A stretch of 64,000 nt of DNA from Cotesia glomerata (GCF_020080835.1 NC_058159.1:8494001-8558000); one strand, 5' to 3'. Shown: positions 12,868 to 26,163, counted from the stretch's first letter. Numbers and translations are program-made. Notes: generated from the letters alone by a model not told the origin.

Positions 12868-12972
12868 TATAATGTGTGACGCGGGATGAAACACGATTTC
12901 AGACCGAGTGATGCCAGCCCTCGCTTTGCTCGGTCTGAAATCGTTTTGCTTCATCCCTAGTCACACAATATA
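12868..12972. mobile_element. GC-rich hairpin element, CGAAGC family (copy 2)
   Basis: Inverted repeat: TATAATGTGTGA on the left pairs with TCACACAATATA on the right. The inner arms ACGATTTCAGACCGAG and CTCGGTCTGAAATCGT are perfect complements. The loop contains CCCTCGCTTTG. It is markedly GC-richer than its surroundings and immediately followed by TACTATTGTACCAG, comparable to the right flank of the hairpin at 40608-40741. Confidence 0.65.
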
Positions 12973-13309
12973 CTATTGTACCAGAAAAATTGTATTGATT
13001 GTGTTATCGAATTCATCAGTCCAAAAAATTTTTAAGACGAGTAGAAAAAAATTAAACGAACAGTATTAAATATTGACTTTTAGTAGTGTAGAAAAAATAT
13101 TATTTCTAGAATTAAAATTTTTTTCACTTTATCATTTTCTTTATTCTGTAATATATATTATTCACTCCTTTTTCAATAAACCAGATAATACAGCATTCAT
13201 TATTTTAATCAATCGAATAACCAGTTAAGGTGCCTATTGTTCGCTAACTAACTAGTTAATAATAATTATTAACTAAAATTCATTAACTAATTGAATACTT
13301 TTCACAGTT

Positions 13310-13735
13310 AACTACTAGTGACAAAATTTTCTAATGTGGTCATATATACTCATTTGTAATTTTTCTATTAAAAGCAGTGTTGAAAATCTGTGACGAAGGG
13401 CATGATCGCTGAATCTCTTCCTTAAAAGAGAGTTGTTTGGGGTGTTGCAACATGATTAACTTAGTTAATCATGATTAACTAAGTCATAAAATAGAACGCA
13501 TTTTTCTGACGCTACTAAGGAGCTTATCTGACTTTAGTTTTTTATTCAATCAATTACAAAACCTATTTTTACTTCATACGACAATAATTAACAGACAAAT
13601 TTTCTAAAAAATTGAAAATTAAAATAACAATTTTGCTTATTTTTATAAATGGCCTGATATGCCCATATATGATTAGATTAACCTTCATTCGGCTTAATAT
13701 AGAAATGGGCCGCATTAGAAAATATATTTACGGAA
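13310..13735. repeat. TGATATGG-family element, diverged fragment
   Basis: The right end (about 13646-13735) reverse-complements to CCGTAAATATATTTTCTAAT, followed by CCATATATGGGCATATCAGGCC-like sequence, matching the right end of the copy at 4477-5471. The segment near 13380-13435 (GTGACGAAGGGCATGATCGC) matches that copy near 5270. The middle includes a small palindrome, ATGATTAACTTAGTTAATCAT, at about 13452-13472. Confidence 0.5.
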
Positions 13736-15224
13736 CACTAAAAATTCATTCCTGATTTGAACATTGGAACCAATACTCTCAAAAGATAAAAAAAAATTGA
13801 TTTTATTAGTATTCCAGAGTGATACAACCCTAAAACTGGCCGAAATACCTAACATTTCTCGTTTAACATCAGAAGATACTTGCTGGTTGAAAAACTTCCG
13901 GCAACCGTTGAAACCAGCGCGTGAGTAGAGTTAAAGTAAAGTATAGAAGAGCTGTTATGTACATACATTCCGAAGAGTTTGTCTACACATATATACACAG
14001 AAAATGACTAGTAGTTTATATCTGAAGAAGAACTGCTCAAAGTATCTAAATTTTTCTCCACATATGGACGTCAGTTTTGTAGAAAACGTGTCTCAAAAAA
14101 ACTCATCAAACTACCATTTCTCCAAGAGGTTTATTACAAATTCATTGTGGTAATAAATTTCATCTTACAGCCTGCACTTGTCTTTTTCCTCCTACAACTA
14201 GCTTCTACTTTATTTATCTTAGAATGTCACGAAAAAAGTCGTTAAATTTTGGAAAAATATGCGAAGATAAAGATAAATATGCTAATAATATCTAATATGT
14301 ATCAAAATTTAAATAATTTATTCACGTATAGTAGAGTGTGGTGCGGAGTGTACACACAAACATATTAAGAACTATATTTTATTGAAAAAGTCAAAAATAT
14401 TCGCCATGTACGCTAACAAAATAAGAATTTATGCAGTAGCAGTCATAAGGTCAAATATTTTAAAGATATATGGAGGATGCATAAACATGTCAAATCGATC
14501 TCAATATACGTGTACCAGTGTAAGTAACGTATTATATACGTCAGGAGTATCAAGTAACGGATATACACTCGTTTCAGCTAACTCGAAACGTGGCCCATCT
14601 ATACATCTACCGAGATACAGATGTGTATGTATATCATCTACGATTTCACAACCGTGTAAATCTTACGAGTACTTTTAATACTTTACTATGCTCCAGGGTA
14701 GATAGGTTATATTCCTTGCGGCAAAAAATGAATCCTGCATAGCCAGCTACATACATACATGTACAAATACTCCATGGCCTTTCGTCTTGAGCTCCAAAAG
14801 GAAATAAATTTCTTGTGCCGTAAATTTTTGTTTTATTGGCTTCTATATAGTTTATCGATACCGGCTTATTTCGATGCTACAAATGTATACATTCATGTAC
14901 ATGGAGATGTCTACGTAGGCGTATGTCTGTGTATCTAATAGTGACTTCCGTTTTTCCCATTACTTTTTCCAGTTCTATGGTTTATACTTTATCCACCTGT
15001 CAACTATCAATGGAAAGCATATATTTTTAAATTGCTTATTTCATTCAGATACGTGTGATCTTATGTTTTGTCACTGGGAGTCAAAATGAAATTTTTTTAT
15101 ACACATATCAATTTTTGAGATGTAAGAAATGATTTAAGATTATTCGACAGGTTTAATGAGATATTTTAATCGAAATATTTCAATTATTGTAAAAAATTTG
15201 ATTGTCTTGACTTAAGCAATCCGT
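13736..15224. other. Intronic DNA without recognised genes
   Basis: A plus-strand open frame at 14382-14678 has no recognisable domain and no splice or promoter support. No repeat structure was noted. Confidence 0.45.
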
Positions 15225-15305
15225 AAAAAATTTTTTGATTTGGTCTGATATGGAAATTTGCTATATTAAGCTATATATGGGCATATCAGGCCATATTAGA
15301 AAATA

Positions 15306-15892
15306 CAGTCGAAACCGGATATGACGACATTGAAGGGACCGTATACTTCGGACGTTATGTCCGATAGTTGTTGTAAGCAATATACACATATTGTACACAT
15401 ATTATACATGCAAGTACATAGTCATAATAATAAGTTTATTAATGAAAAAAATAAAGTACCTACAATACAGTTCACAGAATTCACTTAGTTTTTAAAATAA
15501 TCGGTCATTTTAGTCTGTTTTTTTGTAAGCTGAGTCTCAAAAATATTTTGGATTTTACGTTTCATCGTTGTCAAGGTATCATCAGTATTGAACTGGTTGT
15601 CAAAGGCAACGAATTTTTGTAAAACTGTTATAGCGTTAAGAGTCTCGCATATTGTTGTTGGTTGAAACTGCTCTTGACGATCTTGATGGTCTTGCTGATC
15701 TTCATTTTCTTCGTCAGTGTTACGATTGTTACTTTCAGCTTCTGCAAGAAGCGATATGTCGCTGTATCCGATGTTGTCATAGGCGGTATGTGTACTTATT
15801 AGTTGATATAGAGATTCGGCCGGAACCTTGCTATTCGGTTGTTATAACCGATCTGTCGTTATAAACGATGTCGTTATATTCGGTTTCAGCTG
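15306..15892 (-). mobile_element. Internally deleted Tigger/pogo-type DNA transposon
   Basis: The element starts CAGTCGAAACCGGATATGAC and its right end reverse-complements to CAGCTGAAACCGAATATAAC, giving inverted repeats of about 25 bp. It is flanked by TA on both sides (15304-15305 and 15893-15894), the target duplication of Tc1/mariner-class transposons. CAG...GAAACC ends followed by TATAACGA motifs are typical of the pogo/Tigger branch. At 587 bp it lacks most of the transposase gene and keeps only its 3' end on the minus strand. Confidence 0.85.
15485..15840 (-). pseudogene. C-terminal remnant of a Tigger/pogo transposase
   Basis: The minus strand is open for roughly 115 codons up to the TAA at 15485-15487. 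Recognisable stretches in order are PAESLYQLIS, an acidic and glutamine-rich linker (NTDEENEDQQDHQDRQEQ), ICETLNAITVLQKFVAFDN, and the terminal KKQTKMTDYFKN. Helical 'TVLQKF'-like segments followed by a basic KQTKMTDYF tail are typical of pogo/Tigger transposase C-termini (family knowledge). The DDE catalytic region and the CENP-B-like DNA-binding domains are absent, so it is a non-functional fragment mobilised only in trans. Its position within the TIRs of the 587-bp element confirms the assignment. Confidence 0.75.
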
Positions 15893-15985
15893 TATCTGAT
15901 TTGATATGTCCTGATATGACTCGATATGTATATATTAGGTTTGTTATGCTTTTATGTGCTCGTATAGCTTGATATCTCTGAATCA

Positions 15986-18489
15986 GCCCGACTTAGACAA
16001 ATATTTATTCAGATCTTTTTTATAGAGCCTTCCATGCTCTATAAAAACTTTTCTTGATCATTTTTTACAGTGATTTGTTTTCGTGTTACAAGATTCCAAA
16101 ATTAATAGAAAAATTTTCTTATGTTATTGAAACGCGAAATAGAAATTTGCGAATTGTCACCTCTGAATGTTGATATTAATAAATCACATTTTGAAGAGAA
16201 TTTTGTCTCGAAGAATATTATGAATGTTCTTAAAAAAAAAAAAAAAAAGTACTGAATTTTTTTTTAACCATTCCAATTTATATCGATTTATTCTTTGTTC
16301 GCATAAGCTGCGAATAAAAATTACTACCAAGTTACTGAATTTCTCTACAAGCGCAATAAATTTTTCAACAACTACGACTATTTACTCGCCTGAAATATTC
16401 AATTTGAAGAATTTATAGTCAGTATGCTAGCCGCTGCGTGCGTGTACCGGTAGTTATTTAAGGGCTCGAAAATTTCGCCGGGACTCTCTTACGTTATTGT
16501 CCCCCTTTTTCCTTTTTGGCAAGATTGTTACCAAGTCGACATTAGCATATAATATTGCTGGGAGTGCGAAGGGGCGCTGGTTTAAGACTCATAAAATGTT
16601 GGGGAGTGTAACATTCAACAACTGAGTTATCGAATCGATCCTTCTATTCAATTCTTCTCTGGTTCCTTTGTACTCAACAAAATGTAACAACGCATTACAA
16701 CTTTTCGCACGAGTGTATGTATTATTTAATTTTCTGTAAGCAAAACAATTGTGCAAATGTCCCCATATACTTTTCAAACTGTCTATAGACAACCGTTCTC
16801 TACTTTGACAATATGTATTTATGCAAATTTCGAAATTTGATCGGACCCTCCGCCATCAATGGTGCTTCACTTCAGTCCGTCTGGTCTCTTGTATTATTTT
16901 GTCTCTCTGATGTTTTAAACAATGTTTTATACTAAATAGTATCAGTATTATAATTAACAGTTAAAAAAAAGTTTGGTTAATCCAAATTGATAGGAATTTC
17001 ACTCCATCTATTTCTAGCTTGAAATCAGCAAAAATTCCATTGAAAATCTCCAGGGTTTCCATTTCTGCAAATCTATCTGGAAAACTGGGTGAATTTCCAT
17101 CAAGCCTGAAAACCACAGAAATTTCTACGATTACGAACACGAAATTTCTTACAATTTCATCCGGAATTCATGGGAAATTCTTCTGAAATTCAGATTTGTG
17201 TCAAAATATGAATTCCTCAAGATTTCTGGCAGATCGCTGGAGGAATTTCGTAATTTTTTTACATCGGCGATTTATTCAATATTAATAAATTACCTTTAAT
17301 AAACAATTCGTTTACTATTCATAAAACAATTTATCAACAGGTAATTAAGTATATTAAGTAAATAAAAAAAGTTAAAAAAAACTCCTATCAGGTAACAATC
17401 AGTTAAATTTATTGAATTACATATTCATTGTTTATTTTTGTTTATATACATATTGCAGTAAAACAAAATGATTTAATTCAATACCATATCTACGTTCCAA
17501 TTATTTTTATCATTTATCCTCATTATCTTTACATGTATCAATGGTAGACATAATAATATCATACAAATATCACCGATTGCAACTAGAAGGGGAGTTAAAG
17601 AAGGCTGTGTTGATAATTGATTATAAAATGAAAATAATAATCGGATTTAAGAGCTGAAATGATCCGAAAAATCATAAAATAAGAATGACCTATACTCGGG
17701 TATGTCTTTCTGTTTCTCTTTTTATCTTCTCGATTTCATTTATGAGCTTATGTCACAAGAGGGTAATAAAAGAATATCGAGGAACACGTATATAGCTAAT
17801 GTTCTGGGGTGAAAATACTTAAATAGTATACATATAGTATAACTGAAGTTAATGTGATTCAAAGAAAAAGTTTTCATGTCTTTTGATTTATGATAGCGAG
17901 CGTCTTTTCCAACCCAACCAACGGTGTTATGAGTGTTTTTGATCGACGCTCTGACATTATTTGTCCATCCATTAAAATGAGAATAACGATATTTAAATAG
18001 GGATGCGTGATTAATCACCAGAAGTTAATGAAAAGAAAAATGATCCTGTCACCAGAAGTTATGATATGCTTTATGAGTCTCTTGACATACTTAATTAATA
18101 ATGTATTATAATTTATAGGAATAATAGTTATCATAATTTTATGAGCTACGGTTATCAGGAATAATCAGGAATATTTTTATTCTACTCACTCAAGATAGCT
18201 CTCATATATTCTATGACTTCTTCCAACTTTTTCTAAGTCAATTACAGATTGAAGATTATGTATATAAAAAAAGATAATTAGCCACAAAAAAAATACAAAA
18301 AAGTAGAAAATTAACTGAATTTTTTTAATTTTATTTTGAATGATCTGTTAACTGGATTTTTTTTTATTTTGTCAATACATAAACTTTCAAAGCATGCTTC
18401 ATTTAATGATAGAAAGAAATCGACCTTGTTCTAATTTTAAGATTGCGGATCCTGAAGTATCTAAAGTACACAATAAAAATTTAATATAA
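15986..18489. other. Intronic DNA; AATTTC-rich tract at 16990-17240
   Basis: No gene recognised. Between about 16990 and 17240 the words GGAATTTC, GAAATTTC and AAATTCC recur many times on both strands, resembling a degenerate satellite or foldback. A direct repeat CACCAGAAGTTA occurs at about 18017 and 18051. Confidence 0.45.
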
Positions 18490-19200
18490 ATAATTATTAC
18501 ACTTTTATACAATAGCTATTGGCTAGCCGCTATCTTGGAATGTAATTATCTAAAATAATATTATGATAACTGTAATAATGGCTGCTAATAATATTCGGCA
18601 TGACAATGGTAATAGTTATCATTACGGTGGTAATAATTACCATCTCATGTATTAAAACAACCTAATTCTGTTTTCAGTAATTTTGTTTCAAATATTTTAA
18701 TTTTTCTCATTTCAAACTTTTCAATTAAACTCATTTTATGATTTGTTAACTTTTTAAGTTACTTTAACGACTAGAGTTGTCAGTTTGTGAAAATTTTTAT
18801 TTTCAAAATTCTGTTTTGATTTATTAATTATTTACAAATGGCCTTCATAAATTGTCAACTTTAGTCTTCAATAACCTAGGAAGTGAAAAAACTAAAAAAT
18901 AAGTTTTATTAACAAGTTTGAGATGAAAAAAATTGAAACGTTTAAAAGAATAATACACAATTAAAACTCAATTTAGAGTCTTTAAAAACACAAGATGGTA
19001 ATTATTACTTTCGTAATGATAATTATCTCTATCGTGATGGTAACTATTATTATCGTGATCGTAAATATTGTCAGTTGTAATTAAAATAATTGCCATAATA
19101 AAAGTTTAGTCGGTAACATTCTAAAATAGTAACTATTATAATAGAACGATAATAATTATTAACATTAAATATTCTTCGTGTATGTTTTCTAGAGAAATTC
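18490..19200. mobile_element. TGATATGG-family element, inverted internal copy
   Basis: The reverse complement of about 18990-19190 matches 4570-4790. It shares AATGTTAATAATTATTA, TTACTATTTTAGAATGTTA and the CTGACAATATTTACGAT phrase. The reverse complement of 18540-18660 matches 5055-5170 (TACATGAGATG...TAATTATTA). The order is preserved, so this is an inverted, collinear copy of the core of the element at 4477-5471. The CCGTGAAAAATTTTC ends were not found here. Confidence 0.6.
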
Positions 19201-20869
19201 AAATTATTACTATTATTATTTTGTAACCAATGAACTGTTAGTAATATTATATTGTATAATATAGTTCGCGCATCTGTCGAATCTCTGTTTTCCTGTCGCA
19301 AAAAAAAAAAAACAAAGAGGGGTGCCGATGTTCATGTCTGCGAAATCCGAAACGCGTCGTCGCGCTCGAATAATTGCATTTTCAAATCGTTACTATCCCT
19401 TGTCTACTGACTGAGTGCCCGCAGAGTCAATTTTTCCGTTCATCCCTTGGAATAGCCTCAGGGAATTTGGATCGCGTGCCACACAGTCCATTTCGATGTT
19501 TGTAACCCTCAATATATACAAAATACATATCATCATAGATACAATAAATGTACACCGCCCACATAGAAATCAAAAATGATATTTTTGAAATTCAAGTTCG
19601 AATACTAAATTTTTCTGTTTATTATAGATAGTAAAGAAAATCGTCCTACCAATTTGCAGTGGGTCGATACTTTTTATTGCAAACTTTAGTACATGTACAT
19701 CTATGTGTATTATTAGCTTGAAGAGACCCTTGGAAAATTATGACTTTTTTATGCCTATTTTTGTACACCCTTCGCAGGTGCTGTACATAAGCGCATCTGT
19801 TAGTATTGCATACTACAGATATATTGGGTCTTTCTACTGCCCCATCAATTTGTATAACCGCTAGTGTGAGGAATTATGACCTTTAATCTAAATATATCTA
19901 AAAAGAAATACTTTTTTTTATTCAAAAATTTGAATGGTTTATTGTTGTTTTTAAGATCGTGCGTTAATTTAAACTTGTTCAAGCAAAAATACATATGTAT
20001 AAATGTTTGAAAAATATGAAGCAAGTGAAGCAAGCAAAAATATGCTCAGGTTGGCATCTAACTTGCCAACCTGAGCGAATATTTTGCACGATATCATAAT
20101 CAAATAATTAATGGTTGTATTAATATGTAAAAATAAGACATATTCATTACCGATGTAAAAATTAAAATATCTTTCATTCATAAAAATTTGGATTTACTAA
20201 TTTTCATATTGTAATAGCTATGACTATTAGTTTTCTAATCATGATATCATGCGAAATATAATGATAATAACAATAATAGTTAATTATATTTACTTATTGT
20301 ATATAAGTATGAATTTGGTGGATGATGCTTTTGATACTCGTGTGTGAGCGTACCCATTTCGCTCGTGGCGTCAACTTTTTTATAGCTGAAAGTCTCGTCG
20401 ACTCAATTAGATTATATACTATTACGTTGAATTGTAAATAATAATTTATACTACATTTATAAAAAGTTTTTCGATTTTGTTTGATTGATTTGCGTGGATA
20501 GATTACACTTGCGCATAAAATGTTAGCAATCCAAAAGTTTTCTTGTTAGTTACAGATTGTTAGTAGCTTTTCAACATAGTTGAATGTATTGTTTGAATAT
20601 GGCGCTGCAATTTTTAATAAAAGTTTTTTATAACGATTTTTTAAGAAAAAAATTTTTTTTAATATTTTAAATATTTTTCGTCAAAAGAGAAAAATATGAG
20701 TTTCATTATGGTCATTGCATTTTTCAAATTAACTTCAATGAAATACGATATAGCAATGTTATTATTAAAAAGAACATTTCATTTTGTTTATTATAAGAAA
20801 AAAAAAAATAGTTGAAAAATAAAACTTTAATGTATAATTAATTAATTATTAGTTAATTATCACTGTAAT
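19201..20869. other. Intronic DNA with one perfect short hairpin
   Basis: No gene recognised. A 13-bp perfect stem, GCTCAGGTTGGCA (20044-20056) and TGCCAACCTGAGC (20064-20076), has a 7-base loop and A/T flanks that can extend the pairing. Confidence 0.5.
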
Positions 20870-21105
20870 GAGTTAGATTACTTCAGTGGTACACTCTCCT
20901 CCTTTGCATCTAATGTAAAAAACTTATTACTACTCCATTAGTTTATCTATATGTGCTATCATTTCTTAACTGTATATTTTTTCTAGTTCATGCACGAAAA
21001 TAATGCTATCTAATCATTTAATTATTTAATCTTGTAAAAACCTTGTATGTATATAGCCGATGAGCGTTTATTCTATTTGAAATAAATAAATAAATAAATA
21101 AATAA
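20870..21105 (+). mobile_element. 3' end of a truncated non-LTR retrotransposon (LINE)
   Basis: A non-coding segment ending CGTTTATTCTATTTGAAATA and a pure (AAAT)n tail at about 21081-21104. Short 3' UTRs with a GCGTTTATTCTATTTGAAATAAATAAA-like ending are typical of Jockey/CR1-group elements in arthropods (family knowledge, from memory). The 5' side has no reverse transcriptase, consistent with 5' truncation. The left boundary is approximate. Confidence 0.5.
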
Positions 21106-24100
21106 TTGATAAAAAAAACTACAATTAAGTACTCTATGTTCTATTTTTCACCAAAAATCGAAAGATGGTATTTATTTTTAATAAAAAATAAAACGAAAAA
21201 AAATACGCTACTTTGGATTGATCAACATTGTTGTATCAATTAAATTATTCCGCTGCCAGTGTCCTCATCGGTAAGTATTTTAAAGAACTGAGTAACACGA
21301 AGTTGTAAAAGAGTTAAAAAGCAATTTTACGTCTGCGGTGATCGAGCAGGTTGGTGGAATGGTCACCCAAGCTAGTGACACCCTCTCGTCTCTACCCCGG
21401 AACTAAAGCAATTTTGATTCAATCTCTTCGATCGAAAGTCCTAGTGGACAGACATAGAAGTGAAAAGGTAATGAAAAATAACAATCACATAAGAAAATGC
21501 AAATTATTATCCATGTCGAGAATAAAGACACAAATGATTCTGATAATTTTTCGGTTTCTATTATTTACATTACCGTCAAGATAAGTAACATGTGACCGAA
21601 AGTGATTCATTGGCAAGATAAAATGTAATATTTAGGGACAGCTAGATTTATATTTTGGACGAAAATCATAACAGTTGAGTGTCTTTTTCAATGATTGGCA
21701 GAGGGTTGTAGATTTGGTAGAAAAGGGTGGTGAGCGTGTCAACAATAGATCGCTTAGCGGCACAGACGTGTCAGCTGTCAAGGCATCGAAGGGCGTTCCT
21801 AGATGATTGACAGTTTTATAGAGAAAGCTCTCTTCGCTCATTTGTTCCCGGATTTGCGATCACGGATCTTGTCAATGCACGACAACGACAATCGTGGCTC
21901 ACTTTACTGTTTTTAGATTTTCCGAGATTTCTGGTCTAGTATCATCAAATTATGCCGGAGTAGGGTAGAGTGTTTTGGCAGTTGAGGTAAAGCATCAACA
22001 AAAGCAATAATTGGCTATTTTTAACACGTAACACGTTCACTCAATGTCACCCGAATAAACTTAAGTGTGGTATTATGTCCATAAGATCTGGTGATAGATA
22101 TCGGCTCATTTTCTATATGGTTTTATCACTAAAAAGCTGAAGATATGGATAGCACGAGAACGTGAAAAGCATAAAGCCGTAAAAAAATAGTTATCTTATG
22201 TTTGATGTTACTACATGCGATACTTACTTCACAGTTGGAGTGGCTGATGTTGCTTAGATTGAGCTTGAAGACTTTATCCCTAGAAGCAGAAAAATATAAG
22301 AACATGGTAAGAAATTTTATTAAAGCTCGAGCACTGGATTAGATGATATAGAACAGGAATGGCAAGTGGATAAGAGGTTGATATTTCATTTTATGGCTCA
22401 GATCATTCACTGTATTTTTATCTACCATATATTTTGTTTTATTTCATCCCAGTTTTGTATGACTTCTGCTTCTGGTTCGCTCTAAACCGATTGCTCACGG
22501 CAATCAACGATAAATGTTAAAGTTGTAGAAGTTCTATAAGCTTAAAAACTAGCCTCCGGGTAACTGTTAAAGTACTGAATACGCAAGAGGAATAAAGTGA
22601 TAGATAATCGAAATTCACTTGCTGCTTCCAGTACTTTTCTTGTGTAAATAAAATATCTTCAGATGCTACATCTGATCTATTTTTCAATAATTGGATGAAA
22701 TTAATTTTTAAATGATGCATGATTATGGGTATTTCAAATTCTAAATCAAAGAGGGTATTTAAAACCCTAATCGCGGATTATTTTTGTGCCAAAGGAGTTT
22801 TACAAAGCCTTGCTTACTGCGACATGGTTTTTTTAGTAATCAGATCAGAGTTAAGCCCAATATTGCATCTCAGTGTGACTTGGGTAGCGCTGAATCTTTA
22901 TAAATCCAATTTGCGAGCACAACTACGTATTAGAAGTCATTTATAACATCTGGCTGCCATTTTTTTTAACTCTAATGCGTTAGTACAATTTTAGGACGTG
23001 TTATACAATTATTTACTTGGGTGTAAAGGGAAAATTTACTTTAATTGTGTTCTATGTTTATTTATTGGTAATTGGTACTAATTATATATTCGACATGTGT
23101 AAGGTTTTTCAATGCTTGAATAAATTAATACGTTACCGGCTGTAAAAAATTTTTGTTAGACTTTTAATGCAAAAATTCAATAAATAAGATCTCGAAAAAT
23201 AATCGAAAAAATGAAAAATAATCATGACTACATTACGTAGCTGGTATTTAAGTACCAGCAAAAAATTTTCTGATATGATCTGATATAGCTATATATATAT
23301 ACGAATATATGAGAAAATTATTTCATGGGTAGCTAGTGTAACTAATTTTTATTGTGAATATTATTCAGATATTTACAATCTAGATATCATACAATTGTGC
23401 TTTTAAAGTATTGAATTGTTTTCATGAATTTTAATAGCAATATGATAATCCAATTAACCTTTTGTCAGGTCCCATACAATAAAGTCCATTAAAGGACAGT
23501 AAGTTAGACAGGGACAAATACTGTGATAAATTTAAACAACGTCCATAACATTTAATTGATATTGATTTTGAGCATTGATGTTTCAAAAATAAACATTTTT
23601 GTAAATGACCTATTTGTTCTGGTATTTTGACGAAATGTCAATACTTTTATAGAAGAAATATAAAAGTCCCGTATTGCAACAATAGATACATTTAGAATGT
23701 TACTGAGTTTTTTTATAATTCCTATTGTAAATTCCTGTAAATATTTACCATGCCTGAAGATAAGCAAAATTATGAATAGAGATTTGCTTAAAAATTCAGA
23801 AGAAAATGTGCGATTTCTGATTATTTAGCAAAGAAATAATTTATTTGAAAGCACGCATCGTTCACTGAGCCAAAAAAGTTAAATTCACCGAATATACAAT
23901 TACAGAAACAAAATTTATCCTTATATATTTGTATATATAAATATAATTTACCCAGTTTTGATCAGAAAGTGTTACGGTACATTAACTTTAACTGCGTATA
24001 ACTTTATTCCAATAGCCATTCGTCATCGACTTTCAATAAAAACCCAGTGAGATGTGAGATGCGAAAGAGGAAGAAAAGAATCGGTTAAATTGACGCGTAG

Positions 24101-25919
24101 AAAGAGGCAGTAGCGCCACCTATAGAATCTACGGAACGACCACAGCACTAGCATTATTCTATTCATCGACAGTACGACACTGTGAAAAAGTAAATACCTA
24201 GCCGTTAGAAAAACAAATCCGACTCTTCGAATTCACCAAAACTTTTCACTATACTTTCCAACTCGAGGAAACTTTTACGGTGTACGTGCTAGGAGTATTC
24301 GAACGAACGAGCCAACAGAGAAAACTGGTAAAGGATGAAAGTAAAAATAAAATCAAATAAAATGGAAAAAGAAAAAAAAAAGGAAAGTAAGCAGTAAGAA
24401 CGCGAGAACCAAAGCACGGAACCAATTTTACGGACAAAAAGTTGGTCGAATCAGCCGCGGGGTGGAGCATCGATTTCAATTTGGGTAGAAGGTAAAGATT
24501 GAGAGGCAAAATAGGGGAAGGTAAAACGAGAGAAAGAAATAACGTTAGGTGTCGGAATCGCTCACAAGAATTTCTCAATCCTATACTTCTTTGCTGTACT
24601 ACCTTCCTTACAACTCTGCTTCTGGAATTATAAATAATTACTTGGGTAAAAAAATAAGGAAAAAAAGTTTATCACGAAAAAACCTTGGGGTTATGTATAA
24701 TTTATCATCACGTTCTTAGTCATGAATTACAAGTTCTTATATTTCACCGTTGAACACGTGGTACTTTTTCGATTTCAGAAATATTTTCAAGTGAATTACT
24801 TTTTTCGCACCGAAAAAGCTTCAACCACTTTACTTGTATAGAAGAAAGTCGAACATAGACACCGCGTACTAAAATTTCAATTGAAAATAAATTCAATGTA
24901 AAACTTTTTTAAAGAATTCATAATGCGCTCCAGGCAGTTGTCGAAATAGTTCTGTTGCCGCAGAAAAATATGGAAATTGTTAGGAAATAAGAAAAAATAA
25001 TACACACCAACATCACATCAGAGACATTTTATTTCTTTCATATTTTATTTTTGAACTCGAATTTTTTTTTTGAACACAAGTCGTAATTATTTTTTAAGAA
25101 AAGTAAAATTTTTCTATTATAAATCTCGTACAAATTTTCAATTTTAGATGATATTTTTCAATATTAAGTTTTATTGGCATCAATTGTATTTTATTAAAAA
25201 TACTAAATTCTAAAGTTCAAGTTATCAATTAAATGAAAATATTAATTGTAATCATGATTCTAAATCACGTTAAAAATGTTCAAGCTGAGTATTTTCGTCA
25301 ATTTGTCGTTACCGCGGAACGTCTACGAAAACTAAAATAAATCCAGTAAGTCGCAAGAGAAATGACAGGTGTGAGATTCTAAAGAAAAATAGTCACTGCT
25401 GCAGCTCATCTTTCTATGAAATTTGCATCAACTCATACTCGACAAAAATGTCGAGAAATGATTCTTCACCTTACTAAGATGCTTTTGCAGTGTCGCAGTT
25501 GAATTTTATTTGCTTTTATCATCTCATTTTTCCAAAACTCATTTGAATAAATAGACTGAAAAAAAAAACTACTTGATTCAAAATCAATACTCTTGATCTA
25601 AAAAAATTATTTTAAAGAAAACCTTATGACTTGATTCAAGAATCTCTTGATCTAAAACTGGTTTTTTGGTTTGCAAAATTATACATTTCTTTTATACAGA
25701 AAAAATTACCATTCTTTCCGACTAAAAATAATTTGTTTTTTTTTAAGAATTTTATATTCTTGATTTAAGAAAAAGTTTCTTTAGTCAAAGTAACACAACG
25801 AATTTTTTTTTTACTTTAACTCATTTTAAAATATTGTTGATTTGTTTTTTATGAAAAAAAAAATAACAGAAATCTGAATAATGTTCGTATTCTTGAAATA
25901 AGTCGATAATGTCTTAAAC
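21106..25919. other. Intronic DNA without recognised genes
   Basis: Several short open frames (for example 21351-21584 plus and 24249-24578 minus) lack recognisable domains. The second is a low-complexity Ser/Leu/Phe/Pro frame opposite a purine-rich tract. Small TGATATGG fragments lie at 23255-23325. A CTCF-like motif lies at 24111-24123. Confidence 0.45.
24111..24123. promoter_or_regulatory. Candidate insect CTCF-like binding motif
   Basis: TAGCGCCACCTAT matches the core of the Drosophila CTCF consensus (AGCGCCACCT; reverse AGGTGGCGCT) as I know it. It stands alone in A/T-rich intronic DNA. Occupancy is speculative; a chance match is possible. Confidence 0.3.
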
Positions 25920-26103
25920 TACACTGTAAAAAATCCGGAGTGAATCGGGAGTGAATTTCACTCCCATCACTCGGAGTTCCGGAGTGAAGTGATTTCGAAT
26001 TTCACTCCGAAAAACATCCACGTTCGGAGTTTTTAAAATAAACGATTCAAATAAAATAAGGATGAATTTTCGTTCTACAAAAAAAAATCTAAAAATTATT
26101 AAT

Positions 26104-26106
<3 letters not shown>

Positions 26107-26163
<57 letters not shown>

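Larger units (their letters stand above)
15225..15985. repeat. TGATATGG-family fragment, split by a Tigger insertion
   Basis: The left part at 15225-15305 reads CCGTAAAAAATTTTTTGATT, then a TGATATGG / CATATCAGGCC inverted pair. The right part at about 15893-15985 continues with TGATATG-type repeats. The interruption is the TA-flanked element at 15306-15892, so this family was present before the Tigger insertion. Confidence 0.55.

Noticed and set aside
15652..15864. 70-codon plus-strand frame
   Set aside because: Shadow of the Tigger transposase remnant on the minus strand.
24249..24578. 109-codon hydrophobic minus-strand frame resembling membrane segments
   Set aside because: Low-complexity Leu/Phe/Ser/Pro product of a purine-rich plus strand; no gene context.
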